Shown in pieces: positions 18,444-26,080 of a stretch of 64,000 nucleotides of DNA; the first letter of the stretch is position 1; the number at the start of each line of letters is the position of its first letter. Made by a program: the position numbers and the translations under genes. The stretch lies in NCBI RefSeq assembly GCF_009668025.1, contig NZ_WJXZ01000014.1:826448-890447 (forward strand), in the 5' to 3' direction. Under the pieces are notes generated by a model. The model saw only the letters and a list, made by a program, of their open reading frames with translations. It did no database searches and was not told the DNA's origin. Source of the DNA: Larkinella terrae. Lineage in GTDB: Bacteria; Bacteroidota; Bacteroidia; Cytophagales; Spirosomataceae.

Positions 18444-18860
18444 ATGAACCTGATTTTGCACTTATTACTCGATGCTGCCGTCATTTTTGGACTGGCTTAC
18501 CTCATGCCGCAGGTCGATGTCAAAAGCTTCGGCACCGCTCTCGTCATTGCCATTCTTTTGGCCATGCTCAATTTTCTGGTTGGCTGGATCATCCGCTTTC
18601 CGCTCAACCTGGTTACCCTCTTTTTCCTGACCGGAATTGTCCGCATCGTCGTGACGGCTATCATCCTGAAACTCATCGACAAAATGATGGGCAGTTTCAC
18701 CATCGTCGGCTTCTGGCCCGCGCTGGTCATTGCGATTGCGGTAGCCGTAGCCGGAGCCATTGTCGATGGCGCGCTGGCTCCTTCGGAAGCCGTCATTGAA
18801 GAGCGCCATGAACAGGCCGCTTTGCCAGCTCCGGGCACCGTAGTTGCTTTCCGCGCTTAA
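18444..18860 (+). CDS. Small phage-holin-family-like membrane protein
   Basis: The protein has 138 residues with four hydrophobic segments (about 3-18, 28-48, 52-80, 90-112) and a short polar tail. The pattern LLLDAAVIFGLAYLMPQVDVKSFGTAL resembles the phage holin family 4 / YvlD group of small bacterial membrane proteins. These are common outside prophages and often relate to envelope stress. There is no phage context here. It is divergent from the methyltransferase and ends at a strong bidirectional terminator shared with osmC. Confidence 0.75.
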   Translation: MNLILHLLLDAAVIFGLAYLMPQVDVKSFGTALVIAILLAMLNFLVGWIIRFPLNLVTLFFLTGIVRIVVTAIILKLIDKMMGSFTIVGFWPALVIAIAVAVAGAIVDGALAPSEAVIEERHEQAALPAPGTVVAFRA

Positions 18861-18884
18861 GAAACCGGAAATTCGACCAGACTA

Positions 18885-18920
18885 AAAAAGCCGCCGGGAA
18901 TTGATTCCCGGCGGCTTTTT
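18885..18920. terminator. Bidirectional intrinsic terminator
   Basis: A perfect 16-bp stem (AAAAAGCCGCCGGGAA with its complement) closes on a 4-nt loop. The flanking A and T runs serve both strands. It separates the convergent holin-like and osmC genes. Confidence 0.93.
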
Positions 18921-18938
18921 ACGATCATTTCGGTTGAT

Positions 18939-19358
18939 TTAATCGATAATTTTCAGCTCTACCTGAATGTTGCCCCGGGTTGCGTTGGAATAGGGGCAAA
19001 CCTGATGGGCTTTCTCGGCCAGTTCCTGCGCTTTGGCGCGATCGACACCCGGAATCTGAATTTCCAGCTCCACGGCCAGGCCAAAACCACCCTCATCATT
19101 CTTGCCGATGCTCACATCCGCCGTTACGCTCGTCTGACCGGCTTCCACTTTTTGCGTGCGAATGATTAAACTCAGGGCACTATCGAAACAGGCTGCATAA
19201 CCAGCGGCAAACAACGTTTCGGGGTTGAGGTAGGTGCCACTGGGGCCGCCCATTTCTTTCGGTACGCGCACTTCGATATCCAATGCGCCATCGTGTGATG
19301 TAACATGGCCGTTGCGGCCTCCGGTTGCGGTGGCTTTCGCCGTATACAATTTGTTCAT
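18939..19358 (-). CDS. OsmC/Ohr family organic hydroperoxide reductase
   Basis: The protein has 139 residues from the ATG at 19358. A longer in-frame start exists, but its 44 extra residues are unlike the family. Ohr features are MNKLYTAKATATGGRNGHV at the start, peroxidatic Cys in AAGYAACFDSAL and resolving Cys in HQVCPYSNATRGN. Ohr enzymes reduce organic peroxides with dithiol cofactors. No OhrR-type regulator is adjacent. It converges on the holin-like gene at a shared terminator. Confidence 0.93.
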   Translation of the reverse strand: MNKLYTAKATATGGRNGHVTSHDGALDIEVRVPKEMGGPSGTYLNPETLFAAGYAACFDSALSLIIRTQKVEAGQTSVTADVSIGKNDEGGFGLAVELEIQIPGVDRAKAQELAEKAHQVCPYSNATRGNIQVELKIID

Positions 19359-19402
19359 TTCAGAACAACCGGCACCGAATGGAAATGGTTGCGGAAACCG
19401 GG

Positions 19403-20260
19403 TTATTTCGCCTTGCGGATATAGATATTGCCGTTCATATTTTTCATCATCACCTCGCGGCCACCGCCGTTGACCTTGCCCTGGACCCAATCGTCGATGC
19501 TGACTTTGTACATGCCGTCCTGGCTGCTGCGGGTTGCTTTCGGCTGGGTTTTGTCCACGTCCACGTCGAAATCACTGTAGATTTCACCCCGGTCGGATTT
19601 GAGCTTGACGTTGAACTTGGCCGTGGCCGGAAACGTGACGTCAACATTTCCGTTGAGGGTTGAAAAAGCCATTGGCGCGTCCGAATTGACACTTTTGAAA
19701 TTGGCTTTCAGCTGTCCGTTGACGGTATTGGCCACCGCAGAACCGGCAATGTTGGTGAGTTGAATCGGGCCGTTGACGTTATTGACCTCAAATTCACCGG
19801 TTACATTTTCAATCGAAATCTCGCCGTGATTCACCGTGCTGACCTTGAGCGAAAATTGCTGCGGCACTTTGATCGTCAGGTTGACGGTCCGGCGCATCGA
19901 ATTGGAATTCACCTTGACGTTGTTGTTTTTCTCCTCGGCACTAATGTCGAAGTCGCCCCGGGTCGAAATCTTTTTCATGCCGCTCGCCAGCTCGTCGGGT
20001 TTGCTTTCCCGTTTCTTATTGGGACTGTTGTAGTTGGAATTGAGTTCCGCAACGGCGTCGATGACGACTTCTTTTCCGGCATACCCAACCACGTGGATGG
20101 AGCCGTTGATCAGGCCGACGTGCAGCTTCCCCGGTTTGTTCGGATCGCTCAGCGGAACGGTCAGTTGTTCCTTCACCGAATCGGTTTGGGCGATCAGTGG
20201 CTGGGCTCCGGCGAGTGAAATGAGCATCAGAATGGCGGTGGCTATGTGCGTTTTTTTCAT
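19403..20260 (-). CDS. DUF4097-family exported beta-strand protein, copy 2
   Basis: The protein has 285 residues from the ATG at 20260, chosen because it directly begins the signal peptide (MKKTHIATAILMLISLAGAQ). After cleavage the sequence is a run of short beta-strands typical of adhesin-like DUF4097 domains: VSTVNHGEISIENVTGEFEV, NVNGPIQLTNIAGSAVANTV, STLNGNVDVTF. The fold is a repetitive beta-helix or solenoid, probably in the periplasm. It is the last gene of the ECF sigma operon and a diverged paralogue of the preceding gene. The molecular role of the family is not established. Confidence 0.87.
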   Translation of the reverse strand: MKKTHIATAILMLISLAGAQPLIAQTDSVKEQLTVPLSDPNKPGKLHVGLINGSIHVVGYAGKEVVIDAVAELNSNYNSPNKKRESKPDELASGMKKISTRGDFDISAEEKNNNVKVNSNSMRRTVNLTIKVPQQFSLKVSTVNHGEISIENVTGEFEVNNVNGPIQLTNIAGSAVANTVNGQLKANFKSVNSDAPMAFSTLNGNVDVTFPATAKFNVKLKSDRGEIYSDFDVDVDKTQPKATRSSQDGMYKVSIDDWVQGKVNGGGREVMMKNMNGNIYIRKAK

Positions 20261-20296
20261 TTTTTTCAGATTGTTTTTTACTGTTAGATTCAAGAT

Positions 20297-20396
20297 GATT
20301 GACCATTGACCGCTGACGATTGACCATGGACAATAGACGGTAGGCAGTTACGGATTGACGATGGTCAATGGTCAATGGTCAATCGTCGATGGTCAA
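20297..20396. repeat. Iterated TTGACCA inverted repeat, family C (copy 1)
   Basis: Copies of the heptamer TTGACCA and its complement TGGTCAA are strung in two opposed blocks, with GATTGACCATTGACC on the left and GGTCAATGGTCAATC on the right. The element fills the gap between the two DUF4097 genes and would form a long imperfect hairpin in their mRNA. A second copy lies on the other side of the upstream DUF4097 gene. Confidence 0.8.
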
Positions 20397-20400
20397 ATAC

Positions 20401-21273
20401 CTACGATTGCTTTTTGATGTATACGTTGCCGTTGAACGTTTCGAACCGCAACGTTTGCCCGCCTTTTCCGATGCGAATGGCTGCGTCTTTGCTGAGTTTG
20501 TAAACCGTGCCGCTGTTGGTTTTTTCCTCGGTTTTGGTCACTTTGACCGGCAACACTTCGGCATCCGGGAAATCGGTGTAGAACTCACCCTGGAAACTCT
20601 TGAAGCTCAAATCGGCGGATAAATTGGCCGGGTAACTGATTTTGATGTCGCCGTTCAGGGTGTAATACTTCGATTTTTCGGGCGGGATAGACAGGTAATT
20701 GGCTTCCACGTTGCCGTTAATTGTGTGGGCGTTGGTTGCTCCCTTGATGTTGGTCAATTTGATGGCTCCGTTTACATTATTCGCATGTAAAGAACCGGTG
20801 ACGTCTTTAACGGTTACATCTCCGGCGTTCACGGTCGATATATGCAAATTCATCGAATAGGGTACTTTGACCGTAAAATCAAGGTGGTATTTGTAATCGA
20901 TCCGCCGGTGGTTGGTGCCGTTGTTCCGCCAGTTGTTTTGATTGGGCCGCGAGTCGTAGGGCTGGGCGATGTAGGCCATGATCGTGTCGGCGTCCTGGTC
21001 AAACTGAAGCAGAAATTCCTTCTTGCCCTGTTCCAATAACTCAGCGGTTTTGGCGGTAATGCTCCGGTCAATTTCCAGCACTACTTTCGTGCCCGAATAG
21101 CCTTCGACCTTGATAAAACCGCTGATGTTGTAGATGGCCAGCGTGCTGGCAGCAGCGTCTTTCGATAGTGTGAATTCCTTGCTGATATGGTCCTTAAATT
21201 CCTGGTTCTGAGCCGATACGGGAATGCAATAAGCTACCAGCCCCACCAGAAAGAGGGTAATGAACGGTTTCAT
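20401..21273 (-). CDS. DUF4097-family exported beta-strand protein, copy 1
   Basis: The protein has 290 residues with a signal peptide (MKPFITLFLVGLVAYCIPVSAQ). The body carries the DUF4097 pattern of alternating short strands: STLAIYNISGFIKVEGYSG, STVNAGDVTVKDVTGSLHA, NVNGAIKLTNIKGATNA, YTLNGDIKISY. It lies in the operon sigma, anti-sigma, DUF4097, DUF4097, with family C repeats on both sides. In Bacteroidota and Acidobacteria such proteins often follow ECF sigma/anti-sigma pairs and may be envelope-stress outputs. The close likeness of the two copies points to tandem duplication. Confidence 0.88.
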   Translation of the reverse strand: MKPFITLFLVGLVAYCIPVSAQNQEFKDHISKEFTLSKDAAASTLAIYNISGFIKVEGYSGTKVVLEIDRSITAKTAELLEQGKKEFLLQFDQDADTIMAYIAQPYDSRPNQNNWRNNGTNHRRIDYKYHLDFTVKVPYSMNLHISTVNAGDVTVKDVTGSLHANNVNGAIKLTNIKGATNAHTINGNVEANYLSIPPEKSKYYTLNGDIKISYPANLSADLSFKSFQGEFYTDFPDAEVLPVKVTKTEEKTNSGTVYKLSKDAAIRIGKGGQTLRFETFNGNVYIKKQS

Positions 21274-21330
21274 AGTTGTTGTTTATGTTAGAGTAAAGAA
21301 GTTGGAGAAACGACGATAGACGATTGTTTT

Positions 21331-21397
21331 TTGACCATTGACCATTGACCATAGACCATTGACCATTGTTTTGACCATCGTCAATGGTCGATGGTCC
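21331..21397. repeat. Iterated TTGACCA inverted repeat, family C (copy 2)
   Basis: Five TTGACCA-type heptamers in one direction are followed by GTCAATGG- and GATGGTC-type heptamers in the other. The element separates the anti-sigma gene from the first DUF4097 gene, so each DUF4097 gene is preceded by one family C element. Confidence 0.8.
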
Positions 21398-21403
21398 ATC
21401 ACG

Positions 21404-22219
21404 CTACGTCAAATCCTTGATCGACTGTTCGATTTTGACCTTCACAAAATCATTGATGCCTTCCTGCCGGAGCAGTTCCCGGAACGGTTTTACCGACCGT
21501 TTTTCCTGCAATTTGACCATCACATCCGCCAGCGCCGACTGCACGAGAGGAGAGTCCTGTTTGACGATGGAATGCACCAGTCCTTCCCGCACTTTCGGGT
21601 CGGCGGCCAGTTCGGCCAGCGCTTCCAATGTTACCAGTCGGACGTTCACGTTCGAATCGTTGTTGAGCGTACTCAGGAGCGCTTCAACTACCTGTTCATC
21701 AGCGTGTTCGATGTCTTTCGTGTATTCCACCGCCCGCAGCCGCTCGGTGGCCGACTGGTTTTCGAGCAGCGACAGCAAAACCGTCTGCCGCATTTCTTTC
21801 ACCTGCGTATCGAGCGCGCTGATCTGCTCTTCGTAAACCGGGGCTTTTTGGGCACTGAGCCAGTAACCACCCGCCAGACCGATCAGCACCAGCGCCAGGC
21901 TGTAAGCCACCCGAACGGCGAGTTCCGGCGTCAAAAGCCGTTTCATCCGGCGCAGGATACTTTTCCAGGAACGACGGCGCTTTTTGGCCTCTTCGATCTG
22001 AACCGATTCCAGCATCGCGTAAAACCGGGTCCGGACTTTCTCGCCGGGTTCGGGCACGGGCACGTTGCCCATCATGCCCCAGAGTTGCCGGGTGGCTTCC
22101 AGTTCGGCCTGACAATCCGGGCAATTCGTTAGATGGGCTTCCAGAATGGCCCGCTCGGTCACCGAAACCTGATTGCTCAGCAAATCGATCAATTGTCCTT
22201 TTGCGCTTTCACAGTTCAT
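21404..22219 (-). CDS. Anti-sigma factor: zf-HC2 domain, one membrane helix, HEAT-like repeats
   Basis: The protein has 271 residues. The N-terminus is a zinc-binding anti-sigma domain: C3 with H29, C33 and C36 in LEAHLTNCPDC. A single membrane helix follows (about 103-124, YSLALVLIGLAGGYWLSA). The periplasmic part begins with a coiled-coil-like stretch (EEQISALDTQVKEMRQTVL) and continues with HEAT-like helical repeats (VNVRLVTLEALAELAADPKV, LVQSALADVMVKLQEKRSV). It should bind the sigma factor encoded just upstream and release it on an envelope signal. Fusion of the anti-sigma domain to a HEAT sensor is less usual than the common beta-rich sensors. Confidence 0.88.
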   Translation of the reverse strand: MNCESAKGQLIDLLSNQVSVTERAILEAHLTNCPDCQAELEATRQLWGMMGNVPVPEPGEKVRTRFYAMLESVQIEEAKKRRRSWKSILRRMKRLLTPELAVRVAYSLALVLIGLAGGYWLSAQKAPVYEEQISALDTQVKEMRQTVLLSLLENQSATERLRAVEYTKDIEHADEQVVEALLSTLNNDSNVNVRLVTLEALAELAADPKVREGLVHSIVKQDSPLVQSALADVMVKLQEKRSVKPFRELLRQEGINDFVKVKIEQSIKDLT

Positions 22220-22233
22220 GGTTGTATGATTAT

Positions 22234-22315
22234 GTACCCACGGACCGCTGGTCCGTGTTTTTAAAATTTTGGCGAACTAAGAATCTCAAAACACGGACCA
22301 CCGGTCCGTGGGTAC
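22234..22315. repeat. Inverted repeat, family D, between sigma and anti-sigma genes
   Basis: The 28-nt arms (22234-22261 and 22288-22315) pair at 26 positions. Each arm is itself a hairpin with core CACGGACC-nnn-GGTCCGTG. The element fills the whole 100-bp spacer between the ECF sigma and anti-sigma genes. The core recurs at 51082-51099. It could adjust the ratio of the two products. Confidence 0.85.
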
Positions 22316-22319
22316 GTAT

Positions 22320-22865
22320 TTATGCTTTTAAAAACACCCGTTTCAATTCAGTCATCGCCCGGTGGACGCGTACCTTTACGGCTCCTTCCGTGGTGTCCAG
22401 AATCCGGGCAATTTCTTCGTATTTCAGTTCCTGAAACCGGCTCAGAATCAAAATTTCCCGATTGTCGGGACTCATTTTCCGCAGGGCGTCGTGCAATGAA
22501 GCCAACTCCTGTTCTTTCTGCATCTGCTCGTCGGCCGTCGTTCCTCCCCCGATTCGCTCGACAAAATCCGCCACATCGTAATGATGAACCGAATGCTTGT
22601 TTTTCCGAACGTGATCGGCCAAAACGTTGCGGGCCAGGTGATACATCCACGTCCGAAACTCGCCCTCGCCGGTAAACGTGTGCCGGTATTTCAACATCCG
22701 GTAAAACACGTTCTGCACCAGGTCTTCACTCGCGTCGCTTTGCCCCGTCATGTGGTACAGAAAACCGAACAGGGCGCGGTGATACCGCTCGAAGAGCAGG
22801 CCCATCTTTTCCAGATTGCCGTCCTTCACCTGAAGCATGAGTGAGTTGTCTGTCAGCGATTTCAA
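22320..22865 (-). CDS. ECF-family RNA polymerase sigma factor
   Basis: The protein has 181 residues, the usual ECF length. Region 2 is seen in LLFERYHRALFGFLYHMTGQ, SEDLVQNVFYRMLKY and FRTWMYHLARNVLADHVRK. Region 4 is MSPDNREILILSRFQELKYEEIARIL with the helix-turn-helix ending TEGAVKVRVHRAMTELKR. It heads the operon with its cognate anti-sigma and the two DUF4097 genes. It probably drives its own operon and envelope-stress genes. TGTAACC at 22924-22930 (minus strand) is a possible autoregulated -35 element. Confidence 0.95.
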   Translation of the reverse strand: MKSLTDNSLMLQVKDGNLEKMGLLFERYHRALFGFLYHMTGQSDASEDLVQNVFYRMLKYRHTFTGEGEFRTWMYHLARNVLADHVRKNKHSVHHYDVADFVERIGGGTTADEQMQKEQELASLHDALRKMSPDNREILILSRFQELKYEEIARILDTTEGAVKVRVHRAMTELKRVFLKA

Positions 22866-22923
22866 CCGGGTACGAGTTGCGGGTTTGTCGAATCTGGCTG
22901 TGGAAACCGAGCCGGAAAAAGAA

Positions 22924-22930
22924 GGTTACA
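22924..22930 (-). promoter_or_regulatory. Possible ECF-type -35 element upstream of the sigma operon
   Basis: The minus strand reads TGTAACC here, 59 bp before the sigma start, preceded by an A/T tract. The AAC core is common in ECF -35 elements. A matching -10 is not clear, so this is a weak call. Confidence 0.3.
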
Positions 22931-23017
22931 GAAAAAAATAAAATTTTTTTGACGAAGCTGAAACCGGCTCAATCAGGCGGTTTTCAGTCTTTTCTCACCG
23001 ACGCAGTTCAAAACCGG

Positions 23018-23122
23018 TCAGGCGTTGGCCGACGGAATGGCGCGCAGTTCCGACAAGGACGAAAGCACGTAATCCGGTTTTGTCTTTTCGCCACCTGATA
23101 AGGGTTGTTTACAGGTGTTAAG
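23018..23122 (-). pseudogene. 3' remnant of a HAD-hydrolase-like gene
   Basis: The minus frame, bounded by stops at 23123-23125 and 23018-23020, encodes 34 residues including GGEKTKPDYVLSSLSELRAI and ends PSANA. The pattern (K)PDYVLSSLSEL is the usual C-terminal end of HAD-superfamily phosphatases (compare ADYVIDSLAEL). There is no start codon and nothing HAD-like upstream, because moaA begins there. It reads as the tail of a gene lost when moaA arrived or a deletion occurred. The fragment is short, so chance resemblance is possible. Confidence 0.45.
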
Positions 23123-23191
23123 TTAAGCAAACCGTACGGCATCCGGGCAACGATGAAATTATTTCGTCCTGATTTTTGTAACTTGCTTACG

Positions 23192-24172
23192 ATGATTTTC
23201 GATAACCACAATCGCCCCATTACATACCTTCGGCTGGCCGTTACCGACCGCTGCAATTTGCGGTGTTTCTACTGCATGCCGGAAGAGGGGATCAAATACC
23301 TGCCCAAGCACCAGTTGCTGACCTACGAGGAGATGGAACGCCTGGTGCGCGTGCTGGCCCGGCTGGGCGTGTCGAAAATCCGGATTACGGGCGGAGAACC
23401 CTTTGTCCGGAACGGATTGATGGATTTTCTCTGGCGACTGAAAGCCACCGAAGGTGTTGAGGAACTGCACATTACGACTAACGGCGTGTTGACCGAACCA
23501 CTCGTGCCGGAACTGGTGCGCATAGGCATTGGCTCGGTGAATCTCAGCATCGATACCCTCGACCGTGAGCGGTTTCGGCAAATCACCCGGCGCGACGAGC
23601 TGCCCGCCGTGCGGGGAACGCTGGATGCGTTGCTCGAAAACCGGGTGCCGGTTAAACTGAATGCGGTGGTGATGGAAGGCAAAAATATTGAAGATCTTCC
23701 GCTGCTGGCCGAACTGACCCGCGACCATCCCGTTGAGGTGCGGTTTATCGAAGAAATGCCCTTCAATGGTGAAGGCAGTCACTACCCGGTTTTGAACTGG
23801 ACGCACCGGCGCATTTTGCAGGAACTGCAAACCCTGTATCCCGGTTTGAAGAGGCAACAAGATTCGCCATTCGCTACAGCAACCACCTACCAGATTCCTG
23901 GTTATCAGGGGACTATCGGCATCATTGCGGCTTTCACGCGCACCTTCTGCGGCACCTGCAACCGCATCCGCCTGACGGCGCAGGGAACGCTTAAAACCTG
24001 CCTTTATGACAACGGTGTGCTCGATGTCCGGGCTTTACTGAGATCGGGCGCAACCGACGCCGACCTGACAGCCGCTTTTCTGAAAGCCTTCGCGCACCGC
24101 CCCAAAAACGGTTTTGAAGCTGAGCAGGAACGCGGCCCCGTTACCGAATCGATGTCGACTATTGGCGGTTGA
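23192..24172 (+). CDS. moaA: GTP 3',8-cyclase MoaA (molybdenum cofactor step 1)
   Basis: The protein has 326 residues from the ATG at 23192. An in-frame ATG at 23105 would add 29 residues unlike MoaA and overlap the HAD remnant. The radical-SAM cluster motif CNLRCFYC gives C21, C25 and C28. The second 4Fe-4S cluster ligands are seen in FCGTCNRIRLTAQGTLKTCLY. The conserved C-terminal Gly-Gly is present (MSTIGG). MoaA converts GTP to the cyclic precursor used by MoaC. No other moa or moe gene lies in the window, so the pathway is dispersed. Confidence 0.97.
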   Translation: MIFDNHNRPITYLRLAVTDRCNLRCFYCMPEEGIKYLPKHQLLTYEEMERLVRVLARLGVSKIRITGGEPFVRNGLMDFLWRLKATEGVEELHITTNGVLTEPLVPELVRIGIGSVNLSIDTLDRERFRQITRRDELPAVRGTLDALLENRVPVKLNAVVMEGKNIEDLPLLAELTRDHPVEVRFIEEMPFNGEGSHYPVLNWTHRRILQELQTLYPGLKRQQDSPFATATTYQIPGYQGTIGIIAAFTRTFCGTCNRIRLTAQGTLKTCLYDNGVLDVRALLRSGATDADLTAAFLKAFAHRPKNGFEAEQERGPVTESMSTIGG

Positions 24173-24283
24173 CAAAATTCGTTTCAGCCATTTTCCCTAA
24201 AACCGTTCCTGGTAACCGTAGACGGTTTTCAGATTTTCCATAGTCGAATTCAATATCATGTTCAACCATTCGGCGTCGAAAAA

Positions 24284-24439
24284 GTCGCGTAGCGACGCAA
24301 TGTTTGTAGCCCAACAACCCCATCATTTGTTCCCGGTCGCGTAGCGATCGAACCATTCTGAGGCTTTGTTCGGTCGCTACGCGATCACATGATTTGATGA
24401 AAACCGGATGATGCTACAAACTTTGCGTCGCTACGCGAC
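24284..24439. repeat. Inverted repeat, family E (GTCGCGTAGCGAC)
   Basis: The outer arms (24284-24310 and 24413-24439) are complementary over about 27 nt with minor gaps, including GTAGC/GCTAC ends. Two further copies of the core, near 24336-24352 and 24371-24386, form an inner hairpin. The core appears four times in alternating orientation. Confidence 0.82.
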
Positions 24440-24488
24440 CAGGGAAGTCTTTACAAAACCATTCATCGGATTATATTACCTTTGATGT

Positions 24489-24528
24489 ATTATGTATTAC
24501 ATAGTACCTGTTATTGCCTATAAATTTG
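24489..24528 (+). promoter_or_regulatory. Promoter with 17-bp operator-like palindrome (serine hydrolase 1)
   Basis: ATTATGTATTACATAGT (24489-24505) is a near-perfect palindrome. TAAATTTG (24521-24528) matches the Bacteroidota -7 box. The palindrome lies where the -33 box should be, 72 bp before the ATG. It matches 13 of 17 positions of the palindrome before the second serine hydrolase (28579-28595). The alternating TGTA/TACA pattern recalls BlaI/MecI-type operators; this is inference. Confidence 0.6.
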
Positions 24529-24576
24529 GTGTATTCGATATGAATCAATGATTTAAATGATTTGCCTGATAATCGC

Positions 24577-25905
24577 ATGAGAAAATTTTTGTCGGTGGTA
24601 TTTCTGGGACTGTTTTTGGGGTTACCCGGTTTTGGTCAGACGCTGGACACCAAAAAACTGGACAGCCTGTTCGATGCGCTCAACAGCCGGAATCTCGCGT
24701 TGGGAAATATTGCCATTTCCAGCAATGGGAAGGTAGCGTATCGCCGGGCGGTGGGCTTTGCGGCACTGGAGGGCGATCAAACACGCAAAGCGACGACGGA
24801 GACCAGATACCGGATCGGTTCGGTGTCGAAGCTGTTTACGGCGGTTATGATTTTTCAGTTGATCGACGAGGGTAAATTGAGTCTGGAGCAGAAATTGGCC
24901 GCGTTTTTCCCGGAACTGCCGAATGCGTCGAAAATCACGATCGGCCAGTTGCTCAGCCACCGGAGCGGTTTGCACAATTATACGGCCGACGACACCGGTT
25001 TTCCGGACTGGATGGACAAGCCGAAGTCGCACGAAGAAATGCTCCATGTGATTGCGGCCAAAACGCCCGATTTTGAACCCGGCGCCCGGTCCGAGTACTG
25101 CAACACCAATTACCTGCTGCTGAGTTACATTCTCGAAAAAACCGGTAAAATGCCGTACGCCCGTGCGTTGGAGCAGCGGATCACGTCGAAGATTAGCTTG
25201 AAAGATACGTATTACGGACAGAAAATTTCGCCGGAAAACCACGAAAGCCGGTCTTATAAATACGCCGAAGGTAGCTGGAAAAGCCAGAAGGAAACCGACC
25301 TGAGCATTCACAGCGGGGCGGGGGCCATCGTGTCGACGCCAACCGATCTGGTGAAATTCATCGAGGCTTTGTTCGCGCATAGACTGGTAAAACCGGCGAG
25401 TCTGGAACGGATGAAAACGATGGTGGATGGCTACGGCATGGGCCTGTTCCCGTACGATTTTGGGGCCAAAACCGGGTACGGCCACAATGGTCGCATCGAG
25501 GAGTTTTACTCGGCGCTGCGGTATTTTCCCGAAACCAAACTGGCGATTGCCTACTGCACCAACGGCATTCTGTACCCGCGGACGGATATTCTGGATGCGG
25601 TTTTGAAAATCAGCTTCCGAAAACCGGATACGATTCCTTTCTCGCAACCCAACCTCCTAAAAAGCAAAGATCTGGACGCGTACCTCGGGAGTTATTCGTC
25701 GACGCAACTGCCGATCGTGGTGACTTGTACAAAAGCCGGTTCGCAGCTCGTGCTGGAAACGAAAGGCAAATCGTTTGAAGTGGTTCCGATCAACTCGAAT
25801 TACTTCATGCACGCACCGACGGGGACGTTCTTTGAGTTTCATCCCGACAAGGGTGAATTGTTGATCAAGGAAACCGATAACGTCTACGAACTGCGCCGAA
25901 AGTAA
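24577..25905 (+). CDS. Secreted class C-type serine hydrolase (S12/beta-lactamase family) 1
   Basis: The protein has 442 residues. The ATG at 24577 directly starts a signal peptide (MRKFLSVVFLGLFLGLPGFG). Catalytic motifs are S82-V-S-K85 (SxxK), Y174-C-N176 (YxN), and HNG in GYGHNGRIEE in place of KTG. This is the beta-lactamase-fold serine hydrolase family, which includes D-aminopeptidases, esterases and DD-peptidases. A C-terminal domain of about 90 residues follows the hydrolase. It is closely related in layout to the gene at 28674, and the two flank an FtsX-type permease. The natural substrate is unknown. Confidence 0.92.
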   Translation: MRKFLSVVFLGLFLGLPGFGQTLDTKKLDSLFDALNSRNLALGNIAISSNGKVAYRRAVGFAALEGDQTRKATTETRYRIGSVSKLFTAVMIFQLIDEGKLSLEQKLAAFFPELPNASKITIGQLLSHRSGLHNYTADDTGFPDWMDKPKSHEEMLHVIAAKTPDFEPGARSEYCNTNYLLLSYILEKTGKMPYARALEQRITSKISLKDTYYGQKISPENHESRSYKYAEGSWKSQKETDLSIHSGAGAIVSTPTDLVKFIEALFAHRLVKPASLERMKTMVDGYGMGLFPYDFGAKTGYGHNGRIEEFYSALRYFPETKLAIAYCTNGILYPRTDILDAVLKISFRKPDTIPFSQPNLLKSKDLDAYLGSYSSTQLPIVVTCTKAGSQLVLETKGKSFEVVPINSNYFMHAPTGTFFEFHPDKGELLIKETDNVYELRRK

Positions 25906-25917
25906 GTCCGAAACCAC

Positions 25918-25956
25918 TGTCCGGTACGGGACGCCGGTACTGTCCGCAAAGGGACA
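25918..25956. promoter_or_regulatory. Paired enhancer-like palindromes TGTCC-N6-GGACA (permease 1)
   Basis: Site 1 is TGTCCGGTACGGGACG (25918-25933) and site 2 is TGTCCGCAAAGGGACA (25941-25956), 23 bp apart. They lie about 120 and 97 bp before the start predicted from the sigma-54-like element at 26020. The same paired arrangement precedes the permease at 33506. Confidence 0.72.
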
Positions 25957-26019
25957 GATGTTCACCAAGCCCATTCCGAAATATTGCCTGATTTGCTGGA
26001 AACGGCTTTTTTGACGAAA

Positions 26020-26034
26020 TGGCATCAGATTTGA
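26020..26034 (+). promoter_or_regulatory. Sigma-54-like -24/-12 element (permease 1)
   Basis: TGGCATCAGATTTGA fits TGGCAC-N5-TTGC at the -24 part. The -12 part ends GA instead of GC, so on its own it is weak. Its spacing to the ATG and to the paired palindromes matches the better site of the second permease. Confidence 0.5.
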
Positions 26035-26080
26035 CCCTCTTATTCTGTTCATCGTTCAGCCCTCGTTTTTCACTCCTGTT

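Larger units (their letters stand above)
22866..23191. other. Intergenic region between the ECF operon and moaA
   Basis: The 326-bp space holds the sigma operon promoter near its left end, an A/T-rich tract at 22932-22950, and a short HAD-like gene remnant on the minus strand (23018-23122). No complete gene is visible. Confidence 0.6.
24173..24576. other. Intergenic region between moaA and a serine hydrolase gene
   Basis: The 404-bp region contains the family E inverted repeat (24284-24439), then an AT-rich promoter region with a 17-bp palindrome (24489-24505) and a TAAATTTG box. No protein gene is apparent. Confidence 0.6.

Noticed and set aside
18444-18860. Prophage remnant, suggested by the holin-like protein
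   Set aside because: No lysin, integrase, capsid or tail genes are near; such small membrane proteins are common in chromosomes.
20297-21397. CRISPR-like arrays made of TTGACCA units
   Set aside because: The units are 7 bp, contiguous and palindromically arranged; there are no unique spacers and no cas genes.
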